From Bog-756 sp963730685 (lineage in GTDB: Bacteria > Actinomycetota > Acidimicrobiia > Acidimicrobiales > RAAP-2), in assembly GCA_963730685.1 (NCBI GenBank), contig CAVSSP010000001.1, forward strand, positions 1,803,181 through 1,867,180: a stretch of 64,000 bases of DNA, written 5' to 3'. Under the pieces are notes generated by a model, which was not told the origin of the DNA, ran no database searches, and saw only the letters and a program-made list of their open reading frames with translations. Of this stretch, positions 63,853-64,000 are shown piece after piece. Position 1 is the stretch's first letter. Every line of letters starts with the position of its first letter. A program made the translations under genes and the position numbers.

Positions 63853-63966
63853 CCACCCCTGTTCCGCCGGGGCCAGAGGCCGGCTCCGGAGGGACGGCAC
63901 ATCACGAAGCCGGCGGGCTCCGGCCTGGGTCCGGGCGGGTGGGCGGATGGTAACGTCGCACGCTAC

Positions 63967-64000
63967 GGGCCGTTGGCGCAGTTGGTAGCGCACTTGCATG
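63967..64000 (+). tRNA. Partial tRNA, probably Ala (GGC)
   Basis: GGGCCGT acceptor, the D arm GGCGCAGTTGGTAGCGC, and ACTTGCATG at the window end match the first half of tRNA-Ala with GGC anticodon, whose anticodon stem-loop begins CTTGCATGGC. The anticodon itself is cut off by the window edge, so the identity is inferred. Confidence 0.7.

Overview
The window is very GC-rich, densely coded DNA of an actinomycete-type bacterium. The evidence is the tmRNA with a tag ending LALAA, the frequent GTG and TTG starts, and a gene run from 49.7 to 54.3 kb (mec-like JAMM protease, cysO-like carrier, cysM, a metallo-beta-lactamase-fold protein, rph, rdgB) that follows the order around Rv1334-Rv1341 of Mycobacterium tuberculosis. 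The cell-wall hydrolase with many GYWxVASDGGxFxFGDA repeats and the large cyclase/AAA/TPR regulator point to Acidimicrobiia or a close relative. That placement is inference.

Layout. 0-12.3 kb: a truncated GNAT gene, quinone oxidoreductase, an atypical response regulator, two GGDEF-EAL c-di-GMP proteins, a TrmH/SpoU methyltransferase, a cupin, a sphingosine-phosphate-lyase-like PLP enzyme, a Gfo/Idh/MocA oxidoreductase and a DHA2 exporter. 12.3-13.6 kb: secreted NlpC/P60 hydrolase. 13.9-21.1 kb: a lipid/ketone-type catabolic set (Baeyer-Villiger monooxygenase, alpha/beta hydrolase, SDR enzymes, acyl-CoA dehydrogenase). 21.2-29.4 kb: a CocE-like hydrolase, another DHA2 exporter, formate-THF ligase, a duplicated winged-helix protein, and a cNMP-binding/thioredoxin-reductase-like fusion. 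29.5-38.6 kb: GH31 glycosidase, a phytanoyl-CoA-dioxygenase-like protein, a UPF0114 membrane protein, a split-barrel flavoprotein, and a GMC oxidoreductase fused to an alpha/beta hydrolase. 38.7-48.5 kb: the cyclase/AAA/TPR regulator, a HicB-like protein, a third DHA2 exporter with a clear promoter/operator, a serine hydrolase, and an operon of a cysteine-hydrolase-fold protein, an LPG-synthase-type membrane protein and a lipoprotein. 48.5-49.6 kb: ssrA and smpB. 49.7-54.3 kb: cysteine synthesis and RNA/nucleotide housekeeping. 54.3-64 kb: a DUF4388 protein, enoyl-CoA hydratase, L,D-transpeptidase, GlnD, a glycosyltransferase, tRNA-Cys, a second PhyH-like protein, a DUF2127 protein and the start of a tRNA, probably Ala.

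Two cross-cutting observations stand out. First, about 15 frameshifts break seven otherwise well-conserved genes (near 22.0, 23.5-24.3, 32.9-33.6, 35.7-37.5, 56.15 and 61.0 kb) while very long neighbours are intact. This looks like consensus error rather than gene decay, although decay cannot be excluded from sequence alone. Second, three minus-strand genes (GH31, cyclase regulator, HicB-like) are each followed by short tandem repeats that start in, or copy, their own stop-codon region. Further short repeat arrays and one perfect 30-bp palindrome lie in other intergenic gaps. No insertion sequence, prophage or CRISPR array was seen.
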